Of a DNA stretch of 64,000 bases, positions 18,052 to 25,356 are shown in pieces (within the stretch, counting starts at the first letter, position 1; every line of letters starts with the position of its first letter). The stretch comes from Couchioplanes caeruleus. Lineage in GTDB: Bacteria > Actinomycetota > Actinomycetes > Mycobacteriales > Micromonosporaceae. The notes beneath the pieces are model-generated. The model was not told the DNA's origin, did no database searches, and saw only the letters and a program-made list of their open reading frames with translations. The stretch covers positions 1,054,001 through 1,118,000 of the forward strand of contig NZ_RJKL01000001.1 in assembly GCF_003751945.1 (NCBI RefSeq). Reading direction: 5' to 3'. The position numbers and the translations under genes are program-made.

Positions 18052-18396
18052 ATGAACGTTAACGAGGTATTGGTCCGGGTTGCCCAGCTTCAGGCGCAGG
18101 CAGTGCCGAACTACGGTTCGTCGACGTCGGGCACCCAGTTCGCCGCGGTGCTGAATCAACTCCAGTCCGGCGGCGAGCAGTATCGGACCACGGCAGCCGG
18201 GTCGGACCTGGCAGGTCTGCTGGGCGGAACCGCGCTCGCGCCCACCCTCCTGCCGGCAGGGCTGCGCGCCGCGATCGACGCCGGCCCCGCCATGATGGCG
18301 GCCTCGGACTCGACGGCGCAGGAGCCGGCGGCTGCTGACGCCCCCGCGGTGTCGTCGGCGCCGTCCGGTGGCTGTCGATGCGAGACGCCGCACTGA
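18052..18396 (+). CDS. Small hypothetical protein, 114 aa
   Basis: ATG preceded by GGGGGAG (18041-18046 region). Helical N-terminus (NEVLVRVAQLQAQ), then a segment with Gly/Ser (STSGTQFAAVLNQ) similar to the N-terminal part of actinobacterial transglycosylase- or FlgJ-like proteins, but no catalytic domain follows. The C-terminus is Ala/Ser-rich with a terminal CRCETPH. No signal peptide. A strong terminator hairpin follows, supporting a real single-gene transcript. Function not recognised. Confidence 0.6.
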   Translation: MNVNEVLVRVAQLQAQAVPNYGSSTSGTQFAAVLNQLQSGGEQYRTTAAGSDLAGLLGGTALAPTLLPAGLRAAIDAGPAMMAASDSTAQEPAAADAPAVSSAPSGGCRCETPH

Positions 18397-18436
18397 CACC
18401 CCACCCGGACTGACCGGATGCTGTAGTTACGGCCGT

Positions 18437-18467
18437 GACCGGGGCGTCCTTGCTGGACGCCCCGGTC
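18437..18467 (+). terminator. Strong intrinsic-type terminator hairpin
   Basis: gaccggggcgtcc (18437-18449) pairs perfectly with ggacgccccggtc (18455-18467) around the 5-nt loop ttgct. 13-bp GC-rich stem, 40 nt after the small gene's stop codon; no T-run. Confidence 0.75.
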
Positions 18468-18524
18468 CGGTCACGTCCGCCGTAGGGGCGGCTGTTCAAC
18501 GGCTGACCGGTCCGCTGTCAGCGG

Positions 18525-19065
18525 ATGGTGACGAGGTCCCGCAACTCGGTCCGGGTGTCGTCGTTCGCACGCTCAGCCTCTTGGCCCTGGCGGCAGCCGA
18601 CGGGTCCGGCACCGGGACCGGCTCACACCGCTTGTCGGAACGATTGCCGTGCACCCGCTTCGGCAGCGCGCCGGTGTCCAGGTACGCGGCGGTGGTGTCC
18701 GTCCGTGCACGCGATGCCGCTGAGCGAGCCGGAGTGCGTGGTGGCCCCGACGCCCTCGAGCAGCACCGACCGCGGGAAGCGCTTGCGCAGCTCCAGGCTG
18801 CCGGAGTACGGCGTGGCGGCGTCGTGGGTCTCGCTGATCAGCAGGATCGGCGGTGCCTTCTTGCCGTTGACGGCCACCGGCTTGCCGGGCTTCGCGCCCC
18901 AGTTCCGGCACGGCGCGTTGTACCAGGCGTTGTTCCAGGTGATGAACGGCGCCTTCCCGTACGTGCGCCAGTTGTCCCGTTGCCACTTCGACCAGCTCTT
19001 GCTGCTGCGGTCGCCGCTTTGACCGGTGAACCACATCCGCTGGCGCAGGCGATCAGCTAGAACGC
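18525..19065 (-). pseudogene. C-terminal fragment of an alpha/beta hydrolase (TAP-like)
   Basis: The minus strand encodes the C-terminal TAP-like domain of secreted actinobacterial proteases or hydrolases: WYNAPCRNWG, ILLISETHDAATPY with the catalytic-type Asp, and LEGVGATTHSG with the catalytic-type His. A frame change after ACTDG moves the last ~50 residues (AAYLDTGALPKRV, RSDKRCEPVP) into another frame. The N-terminal half with the nucleophile Ser is absent. It is clearly a truncated, frameshifted relic. Confidence 0.7.
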
Positions 19066-19224
19066 CCGGCTTCCTCGCTGAGACGAGGACGGTTCGCCGT
19101 CGTGGCTCGGAGCCATAGGAAGCATCACGGCTCCGGCCCACGGCCATGAGGGCTGTGTGCTGGTCGGCCATCGATCACCTGGCGTGCACAGGTCGACGAG
19201 GGTCTGGAAGGGCTCGGCGGCCGA

Positions 19225-19805
19225 TTACAGGGCTCCGGCGGCAGGGTCGATCTCGTCCAAGGCGATAAGCATCGGGCCGCGCAGCTTATGTGCACGTTGC
19301 ACGACGGCCCGGTCACCACCGGACGCGGCGAGCCCTTGCTCGGTCAGACGCAGGGCCTCACGAAGGTCGCCCGGATCCCCATCCGAGCCTCGGCTGTCGA
19401 ACCGCGCGTCCAGCGCGGCGGCGCAGTCGAGCAGCCGCGTGGCGACCTGCGGCCGGTCGGGACCGGCTTTGTCGATGATGCGTGCGAATGCGCGCACGAA
19501 CGTGTCGGCCAATTGCGGGTCAGGCTGACGTTTCCACGCGGCACGGACCGCGGACGCGTGGCCTTGCACCGCGCATAGCACCGCGGTCGGCGGGTCAACG
19601 TCCGCGCCCTGAGCGACGGCGTCGGCGACTTCGTCGCGGACCATCGGCGGTATACCGCCGCCGGGTCGATGACGTGGACGAGGACCTGCAACGCGCCGAC
19701 CGCGTGCCGTTCCTCCAGCGGGCTGCCCAGCGCAACCGCACGGATCCGGTGCAGCAAGGCCACCGTGTTGAGCGCGGCCGGGTCAACGGCGTCCGGCGAC
19801 CGCAC
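19225..19805 (-). pseudogene. Helical-repeat (TPR-like) protein fragment with frameshift
   Basis: One frame (19805 downward) gives NTVALLHRIRAVAL, then HAVGALQVLVHVIDP. The rest, in a second frame, gives RDEVADAVAQGADVDP, then LADTFVRAFARIIDK, then LREALRLTEQGLAASGG. Both are Ala/Leu-rich helical repeats seen in large actinobacterial TPR/CHAT-type proteins. A frameshift near 19645 and the lack of a proper start make this a decayed fragment. Family assignment beyond helical repeat is not possible. Confidence 0.4.
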
Positions 19806-19955
19806 AGCCGTACCCTCGCCGCGTTACTGCTCGGGCTCAGCGACCGGGTGCTCGAAAGCCTCGGCCCGACCGAGACACCCGACGACCGACGGCGCGTCGA
19901 CGCCCTGGCGACGATCTGGCTCCGCAGCATCTACGGCACATCCGAGATCGCGCAC
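19797..19955 (+). pseudogene. TetR-family C-terminal fragment
   Basis: About 50 residues (SRTLAALLLGLSDRVLESLG, then a DDRRRVDALATIWLRSIYG segment) match the end of TetR-type regulators' ligand-binding domain, which commonly closes with VDALxxxWLRxxYG. The DNA-binding domain is missing and the upstream frame is antisense to another relic. Confidence 0.45.
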
Positions 19956-20195
19956 CCCCGCCGGCCGAAACCTGATGCGGCGCGGAGTCCAACCAGAGGC
20001 ACTTCTCATTCCCGGCGAAGTCCGCAATAGACCTTATTGAGGGATGAAGGCAATCGTCGCGCTATGGCCCTTGCAAATGATCACGACCGGTGTTCCCGCT
20101 GTCAGGTAGCCGATCGGGTGATTTGTTTATCGAGATCTTGCAGTAGCGTTCGAATGAATGCTGCCGACCGCAATCCCGGCGCGAGAGTCCTGTGA

Positions 20196-21179
20196 GTGAA
20201 GATGGCTGCTTTTACTGCATCCGACGTCGTGCATCCCATTGATGAGAGCGCCCGCCGCAATCTTGAGGCAATGAATGGGCTGCAGCGGGCGATCACGTTG
20301 TTCCACCGCAATTACAGCGAACGCCTGGTGCGCAACTCCCAGCTGGCCGAGAGCCTACGGCTCAGCCCGGGCCAACTGCCGGAAATTTACCGAATGCTGC
20401 CACCGATCTGCGAAACTTTCGGCATCCCAGAGCCGGAGTTATACCTCACGATGGGGCCGGTCAACGCGTTTACGATAGGCACCACGCGCACATCGATCAC
20501 TCTCTTCAGCGAACTACTCGAGCACATGTCGATGGACGAGATCGAAACGGTGCTCGCACACGAGTGCGGGCACATCCTGTGCCAGCACATGCTTTACCAC
20601 TCGATGGCCCAGGTGCTGCAACTCGCCGTGGACGTCGGCGGTGTAGCGCGGATTCCCTTCGCCTCGGCCATACTCCAGGTGGTGGCCGGGCCGTTGCAGA
20701 TCGCCTTGGAGACCTGGAGCCGCAAAAGCGAACTGTCCGCCGATCGTGCCGCCGCAGCGTACATGGGAAGCCCGGACGCGATAACCCGGGTCATGTTCCG
20801 GTTCGCCGGCATCCGGCACGATTCGAAACTCACCCACAGCGTCGAGGCGTTCGCCGCGCAGGCGCTGGAGTACGAGGCATTGCGGGAGTCCCGGTGGGAC
20901 CGTTTCCTCCAGTGGCAGGTCGGCCAGGCGTCGACTCATCCGTTGCTGGCGGTCCGCGTCCGCGAGATCCACAACTGGTCGGCGACCCCGGCGTTCGCCC
21001 GGCTGGTCGAGACCGCTGCCGAGATCCGCACCGCCTTCCGGTGCGGCCGGTGTGGCCACCGCGCCCAACCGCACTGGCATCACTGCCAGAACTGCGGAAA
21101 TTCTCTGTCCGTGCCCGCCGTCCGGCCGGACACCGCGGCGGCGCGAGCCGTGGAAATGGAACCCCATGGGCATGTTTAA
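20196..21179 (+). CDS. M48-family zinc metallopeptidase with C-terminal zinc ribbon
   Basis: 327 residues from GTG, or 325 from the ATG at 20202. The zinc site is HECGH (His122-His126) with the third ligand Glu in KSELSADRAA, as in M48 (HtpX/Ste24-like) peptidases. A hydrophobic stretch follows the active site (QLAVDVGGVARIPFASAIL), but there is no clear N-terminal membrane anchor, unlike HtpX. The C-terminal ~25 residues form a CxxC...CxxC zinc ribbon. The downstream gene, also ending in a zinc ribbon, overlaps by 14 nt, so the two probably act together. They converge on a caspase/GTPase operon, suggesting a role in the same stress or conflict locus (inference). Confidence 0.88.
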   Translation: MKMAAFTASDVVHPIDESARRNLEAMNGLQRAITLFHRNYSERLVRNSQLAESLRLSPGQLPEIYRMLPPICETFGIPEPELYLTMGPVNAFTIGTTRTSITLFSELLEHMSMDEIETVLAHECGHILCQHMLYHSMAQVLQLAVDVGGVARIPFASAILQVVAGPLQIALETWSRKSELSADRAAAAYMGSPDAITRVMFRFAGIRHDSKLTHSVEAFAAQALEYEALRESRWDRFLQWQVGQASTHPLLAVRVREIHNWSATPAFARLVETAAEIRTAFRCGRCGHRAQPHWHHCQNCGNSLSVPAVRPDTAAARAVEMEPHGHV

Positions 21180-21690
21180 GACCGAGCGTCGATTCTGGAC
21201 CGACGTCACCGATCTCGAGCCGATCGTGGAAGCTCTGACCGAGCACTTCTGCGCCAAGGGGTACGAGGTCGTCAGCAGCCAGACCGGGTCGGGCGCCTGG
21301 GACGTGGACATCACCCGCACCGGCGTCTTCCGCGCCGTCGCTGGGCTCCGCACCGCGCTGAAGGTGCGGCTCGAGGCCGAGCCCGGGTCGGTCTGGGCGC
21401 GAGCCGGCGTGGGGGTGTTCGGTCAGCAGGTGCTCCCAGCCGTCGTGACGATGTTCTTCTTATGGCCGGTCATCGTCACCCAGATCTGGGGTGTGGTCCG
21501 GGCGGCGAAGGCGGACGACGAGGCCATCGCGGTCATCGAGGCCGGACTGGAGCGGACGAAGGCGATCTTCCGCCAGGCGACGACTGGTGCCGGCTCCGGT
21601 ACGGCGGGCTGCTGCGCAGCGTGCGGGACGCCTCAGAGCTCCGGCGGGCGGTTTTGCACCAACTGCGGGGCTCATCTGGCGTCGTCGTAA
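21166..21690 (+). CDS. Membrane protein with C-terminal zinc ribbon
   Basis: 174 residues. An N-terminal alpha/beta domain (residues ~10-80; FWTDVTDLEPIVEALTEHF) is followed by one hydrophobic segment at about 88-112 (VLPAVVTMFFLWPVIVTQIW), a helix, and a CxxC...CxxC ribbon (CAACGTP ... CTNCG) at the extreme C-terminus. The start ATG (21166) lies inside the end of the metallopeptidase gene, implying coupling. The 3' end overlaps the caspase gene's 3' end by 19 nt on the opposite strand. Possibly a membrane adaptor or substrate for the peptidase; no family name recognised. Confidence 0.7.
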   Translation: MGMFKTERRFWTDVTDLEPIVEALTEHFCAKGYEVVSSQTGSGAWDVDITRTGVFRAVAGLRTALKVRLEAEPGSVWARAGVGVFGQQVLPAVVTMFFLWPVIVTQIWGVVRAAKADDEAIAVIEAGLERTKAIFRQATTGAGSGTAGCCAACGTPQSSGGRFCTNCGAHLASS

Positions 21691-22823
21691 CCGAGCCGCC
21701 CGACGCTGGTCAGCAGCTTGACGACCGCCGGGGCGGCGCTGCCGACCAGCCGGGCGACACCGTCACCGAGGTCAATGTGTGTAGAGGCCGCGGCGATCAG
21801 CGCGAAGGTGCGCCCGCCGAATTCGCGGTGGTGGATCGCCAAGGTGGTGTGGCGGTCCCGATCCATCCAGTACATCGCCCGGTCGGTGAACAGGATGCCG
21901 GGCCCGCCGGGAAGATCAGCGACGGCGAGCGTTGCCTCCGCGTCGGACACCCCGCCCAGCCTGCGGATTCCCTTCTCGACCCGCCTCCGGCTGCCCGGCT
22001 CGACTTCCAGCCGGGGAATGGCCGCCTCGAACGAGGTCAGCACATCCTTGAGACGGTTGAGGTCCCAGCCTCGGGCCGGCGGTGCTGGGACCGTCACGAG
22101 GATCTGTCCGACCTTCGCGATCAATGGGTCGTCACCGTCGCCGTCGAACCGCTTCAGCGGCCGGACCGGACCCTCCGCGCGCATCTTGCGGAGCGTGTAC
22201 TGGTACAGGTCGTGGATCGTCACGTGGTCCTGGCCCGGCAGGGCCGCCGCGCCGCCGAGCCCCTGCACGACGTGCAAGGTGAATCGGCTCAGACCGGCCG
22301 AGTGCGTCGCGTCGGGCGCCCGATCGCGGGAGCGGGTCGCCGAAAGGACGTACCGGCCGCGGCCGGCGAAGTGCGCGGAGGCGTCGCCGTCCTTGAAGGA
22401 TCCGGCGAAACAACAGTCGAGTACGATGATGACGATCGGCACCGCCGACCCCTGGATCAGGTCGTTGATCAGGCTTGCCCGCACGGTGGTCGCGAGCTTG
22501 CGGTCCAGGCGGGTGTCCCTCGCGCAGAGCAGCAACGAGCCGTCTCCGTCGGTAGTCACCCCGTGACCACTGTAGTAGACGATCAGCACCTCGTTACGCG
22601 TCGCGGACGTGAAGAAGTCCTCCAGCGCACTGTTGATCTCGAACGAGGTCTGCTGGCAGAGCGTCGTCACGTCCTCCGGGGCGATCAGGCCGATGACCGG
22701 GTGGCTGAAGAGCCGGGCCAGGGCCTCGACGTCGTTGCAGGGCCCGTTGAGGTCCTGCAGCGCCGGCTCCTCGGGGAACTGCCAGTTGCCGATCAACAAG
22801 GCGCGGTAGCGCGGCCCGTCCAT
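21672..22823 (-). CDS. Caspase-like (C14/metacaspase-type) protease with C-terminal PH-like domain
   Basis: 383 residues. Residues 1-~235 form a caspase fold: start RYRALLIGNWQF, NDVEALARLF, catalytic His87 in YYSGHG and catalytic Cys138 in LDCCFAG, both intact. Residues ~245-383 form a second domain whose core GILFTDRAMYW and a following strand resemble bacterial PH-like domains. No signal peptide or membrane segment, so cytosolic. It is last in the minus-strand operon, 3 nt after the EACC1-like gene. In bacterial conflict systems such proteases are terminal effectors that cleave host proteins or activate toxins when upstream NTPases sense a threat. The specific trigger and substrate are unknown. 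Confidence 0.9.
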   Translation of the reverse strand: MDGPRYRALLIGNWQFPEEPALQDLNGPCNDVEALARLFSHPVIGLIAPEDVTTLCQQTSFEINSALEDFFTSATRNEVLIVYYSGHGVTTDGDGSLLLCARDTRLDRKLATTVRASLINDLIQGSAVPIVIIVLDCCFAGSFKDGDASAHFAGRGRYVLSATRSRDRAPDATHSAGLSRFTLHVVQGLGGAAALPGQDHVTIHDLYQYTLRKMRAEGPVRPLKRFDGDGDDPLIAKVGQILVTVPAPPARGWDLNRLKDVLTSFEAAIPRLEVEPGSRRRVEKGIRRLGGVSDAEATLAVADLPGGPGILFTDRAMYWMDRDRHTTLAIHHREFGGRTFALIAAASTHIDLGDGVARLVGSAAPAVVKLLTSVGRLGYDDAR

Positions 22824-22826
22824 GCC

Positions 22827-23213
22827 CTACCGCTCGAGTCTGTTCAGGACCGACGCCGTGAACCGGTCGATCATCTCCTGATCGACCTCGGTTCCCTTCA
22901 ACACGATGGTCTCGGTCTGCTCGCCCGCATGGCAGCTGAGCTCGATCGAGCGGGTGCGGTCCCGCGTCAGCCAGGCCTGCAGGCACTGCAGTGCCGCGTT
23001 GAACGTGCCTGCCGAGGCCAGCGCCACCACGATCGTCTCGACCATGCCTTTCTCGCCCGGCGCCGGGGTAAGGTCGCGTCGCACGCCCCCGACCTCGCGC
23101 CGGAGCTCGCCGAACAGTTCGAGCTCGTGGGCCGTCCAACGCTCGTCGTCCGTATCGAACCGGGAACTGCCCGGCCGCACAGCCAGGTCCAGGCCGGTGT
23201 CCTGCCCGCTCAC
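22827..23213 (-). CDS. Effector-associated constant component (EACC1)-like adaptor
   Basis: 128 residues from a GTG start with GAGGTGGGG just upstream. Features: acidic N-terminus with Trp (DDERWTAHELELFGELRREV), a predicted helix MVETIVVALASAGTFNAALQ, a Trp-containing helix CLQAWLTRDR, and a terminal strand-helix with TETIVLKGTEV. This matches small EACC1-type components that recur with caspase-like or trypsin-like effectors and are thought to link sensor and effector. Placement between the GTPases and the caspase fits that role. Family naming is from remembered motif order. Confidence 0.65.
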   Translation of the reverse strand: MSGQDTGLDLAVRPGSSRFDTDDERWTAHELELFGELRREVGGVRRDLTPAPGEKGMVETIVVALASAGTFNAALQCLQAWLTRDRTRSIELSCHAGEQTETIVLKGTEVDQEMIDRFTASVLNRLER

Positions 23214-23222
23214 TGCCCCACC

Positions 23223-23357
23223 TCAATCCCGTTCATCGTCGTCGCGGTCATCGCCCCCGGAGTCGGACCCCGCGAAGAGATCGGAACCCGTGACGACCAA
23301 AAAACGCACCAGGTCCGCCGGCCCCTTGATGAGGTCGTTCAGTCGTGATCCAGCCAC
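23223..23357 (-). CDS. Candidate 44-residue acidic small protein
   Basis: A GTG-initiated frame overlaps the 3' end of the membrane-protein gene by 17 nt and stops 9 nt before the EACC1-like start, filling what would otherwise be the only ~125-nt gap in a tightly packed operon. The product starts MAGSRLNDLIKGPADLVRFL (amphipathic or hydrophobic helix, residues 5-22) and ends in an Asp/Arg-rich tail. Ribosome-binding site is weak (GAGG directly upstream). Too short for domain calls. Possibly a membrane-associated peptide or regulatory subunit. Confidence 0.4.
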   Translation of the reverse strand: MAGSRLNDLIKGPADLVRFLVVTGSDLFAGSDSGGDDRDDDERD

Positions 23358-24169
23358 CTCGTGATCACCCACACCAGGACGATCACGATCGCTCCGGCTC
23401 CGAGAATCGCCGCGATCGTCCGCGGATCGGGCTTCGGCGGGCGCGGCGCCTCTTTTGGGCTCGGCAGCTCGTGCGTACGCAGGTCGGTGAGTACATGCAC
23501 CGAGCCGCCGGTGTCCGCCCGCAGCGCCTCGGCCGCCTGACCTGCGTACTCGGAGGTGCGCAACATGTTGAAGTAGCCGGCGATGCCCGGTGCCCCGGCC
23601 AGCAGCGCGGCAGCGGCTGCCGCAGCCGTACGGTGATCCTGGTCCTGCTCGTCATGCAGGCTGCCGACCCACCACCCGTCGACCGCGGGCCGCCCTGAGG
23701 GCCCGGGCGTATCGCCGGACTTGCCGAACGCGGCCAGCACCCGCTGCAGTCGCTCGTCGACCGCCTGCACCGTTGTATCGTCGTTCTCCACCAGCAGGCC
23801 CGCGATGTCCTGCTCGGGAAACGCCTCGTCGAACGCCGCGGCGACCCGTCCACTGCGGGTGGCCAGGTCCTCGAGCCACACCGCGATGAGGCGCTGAACC
23901 GCCTGCGCCGCACCGCTTTCCGTGTCTGTGCGCGAACCCTCGAGCGCCAGCTTGATCCGGATCGGCGTGCGCATGACGTCGCGGCGCTTCGTCGGAATGC
24001 CACTCAGCAGCGCGAACCAGCGCTCGCCGTCGGAGGTGACGACGAGCCCGGAGCGCTCGCTGTTGCCATATTTCTCGAATCTTTCCCACCAGCGGCTGCC
24101 GGGTCCGCGCCCGAGGAAGATGTAGTCGTCCTGCTGGGCATAGCCGCGGGTCATCAGGAAACCTTGCAT
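23339..24169 (-). CDS. C-terminally membrane-anchored GTPase-associated protein
   Basis: 276 residues from the ATG at 24169, chosen because the preceding GTPase gene ends 5 nt upstream; a longer frame would overlap that gene by ~180 nt. The N-terminus starts MQGFLMTRGYAQQDDYIFLG and is a mixed alpha/beta domain. Residues ~90-180 are helical. A Pro-rich linker leads to one C-terminal transmembrane helix (about residues 249-270) with a short charged tail, i.e. tail-anchored. Occurrence directly after a GTPase and before a caspase module suggests a membrane-localised partner of the GTPases (GAP-like or recruitment factor). No family recognised with certainty. Confidence 0.65.
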   Translation of the reverse strand: MQGFLMTRGYAQQDDYIFLGRGPGSRWWERFEKYGNSERSGLVVTSDGERWFALLSGIPTKRRDVMRTPIRIKLALEGSRTDTESGAAQAVQRLIAVWLEDLATRSGRVAAAFDEAFPEQDIAGLLVENDDTTVQAVDERLQRVLAAFGKSGDTPGPSGRPAVDGWWVGSLHDEQDQDHRTAAAAAAALLAGAPGIAGYFNMLRTSEYAGQAAEALRADTGGSVHVLTDLRTHELPSPKEAPRPPKPDPRTIAAILGAGAIVIVLVWVITRWLDHD

Positions 24170-24174
24170 GGCGC

Positions 24175-25356
24175 TTATCCCTCCGAGGGTTGGTGCAGTA
24201 CGGCGAACCGGGTACCGCGGCTCACGTTCCACTCGAATGCCTGCCGCCGACACTCGATGACCTTCGTGACGGCCCGGTCGAACTCGTTGAGCTGAGTCAG
24301 CAGCTCCGTGCCGGCCAGCCGACTCTGCCGCCGCTCGAGCCGCTCGTCCCACTGTTCGAACAGGTAGAACCAGGTCTTGTTCGCGCCGGCGGTGGGCCGG
24401 ATCGCCGCCTGCCCCTTCGCCGCATGCGTCGAGGCCTGTCCCTGCCAGTGCGACCGCACGTTGGCCAGCGCCTCGGCGCAGATGACCGCGAACAGCTCCT
24501 CGGCGCCTTTGGTTTGCCGGCGGACCGCGTCACCGCGCTTGACGAAGGTCGGCGCGCACTGTACCCGGTCCCCGTCGACCTCCCATTCCACGCGGTGCAG
24601 CCGAATCGGCCCGATGGTGTCCACCGGGCAGTAGAGGATCGACGTACGGCGTTGCGCCTCCTCCTCGCCGAGAACCTCCAGGACACGGCCCAGGTAGAGC
24701 CGCGTCACCTTTTCCAGCAGCTCCATGCTTCGGTCAACCGTGCCGCCGTTGTCCGCGAAGTAGGACTCACCCTTCACCGGGCAGAGCGCGATCGTGCCGA
24801 TCGGAAGCTTCCCGTCGTCGGGCCGGTGCTTGGCCCATTCCCGGATGACCTCCTCCACGTCCGAGATCTGCAGCATGCGGGACAGCCCGCGGATGTGGCG
24901 TGTCTCCTTCGCCTCCATGATCACCGTGGCGTCGACCGGGATCAGCAGCGTCATCGTGTCCGACACGAACTTCTCGAGCCGCTGGCGCTGCTGCTGGTCG
25001 GCATCCGGACGCAACAGCCGCCCGGGGTAGTCGAGCACGGTCAAAGGGAACCGGAACCGCTCTGCGCCGCTGATCCTGGGGTTGACGACGAAGTCGTATT
25101 CCCGGATCTCATCGCTGCCGCCCAGCCGACCCGGATCGTAGATCTCGCCGCTGAGCGAGTCGGCCAGTGCGTCGCGGCAGTCCCGCAGCCATCCCTCGGT
25201 GGCCGGTTCACCCTGCAGTGACACCCTCGTGCCGCCGAGCAACTTCCGGCCGCCCTCGAGCAGCGTGGTCATCAGCGACGTCTTGCCGACCCGGGACGGG
25301 CCCACCATGACCGCCCGCATCGCGAACGGTACCGCGTCCTCCAGTGTGTACTTCAT
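24175..25356 (-). CDS. P-loop GTPase of the double-GTPase type
   Basis: 393 residues. G1 GPSRVGKTS at 19-27, G3-like DYPG at 109-112, and a later conserved strand with IALCPVKGES. The region between G1 and G3 includes FRFPLTVL; a G4 NKxD motif is not obvious. The C-terminal ~100 residues are helical (NEFDRAVTKVIE). Its start overlaps the dynamin-like gene's stop (ATGA), so the two GTPases are translationally coupled, as in paired 'double-GTPase' conflict modules. Likely a switch that relays a signal to the downstream protease. GTPase activity is predicted from motifs only. Confidence 0.75.
   Translation of the reverse strand: MKYTLEDAVPFAMRAVMVGPSRVGKTSLMTTLLEGGRKLLGGTRVSLQGEPATEGWLRDCRDALADSLSGEIYDPGRLGGSDEIREYDFVVNPRISGAERFRFPLTVLDYPGRLLRPDADQQQRQRLEKFVSDTMTLLIPVDATVIMEAKETRHIRGLSRMLQISDVEEVIREWAKHRPDDGKLPIGTIALCPVKGESYFADNGGTVDRSMELLEKVTRLYLGRVLEVLGEEEAQRRTSILYCPVDTIGPIRLHRVEWEVDGDRVQCAPTFVKRGDAVRRQTKGAEELFAVICAEALANVRSHWQGQASTHAAKGQAAIRPTAGANKTWFYLFEQWDERLERRQSRLAGTELLTQLNEFDRAVTKVIECRRQAFEWNVSRGTRFAVLHQPSEG

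Noticed and set aside
21462..23348. 628-codon open frame on the plus strand opposite the caspase and EACC1-like genes
   Set aside because: Antisense frame produced by GC-rich third positions; low-complexity Arg/Ala/Gly translation and no domain, while the minus strand encodes clear catalytic motifs.
24170..24352. Longer start for the tail-anchored protein
   Set aside because: Would overlap the GTPase gene by ~180 nt; the ATG at 24169 gives 5-nt spacing typical of this operon.
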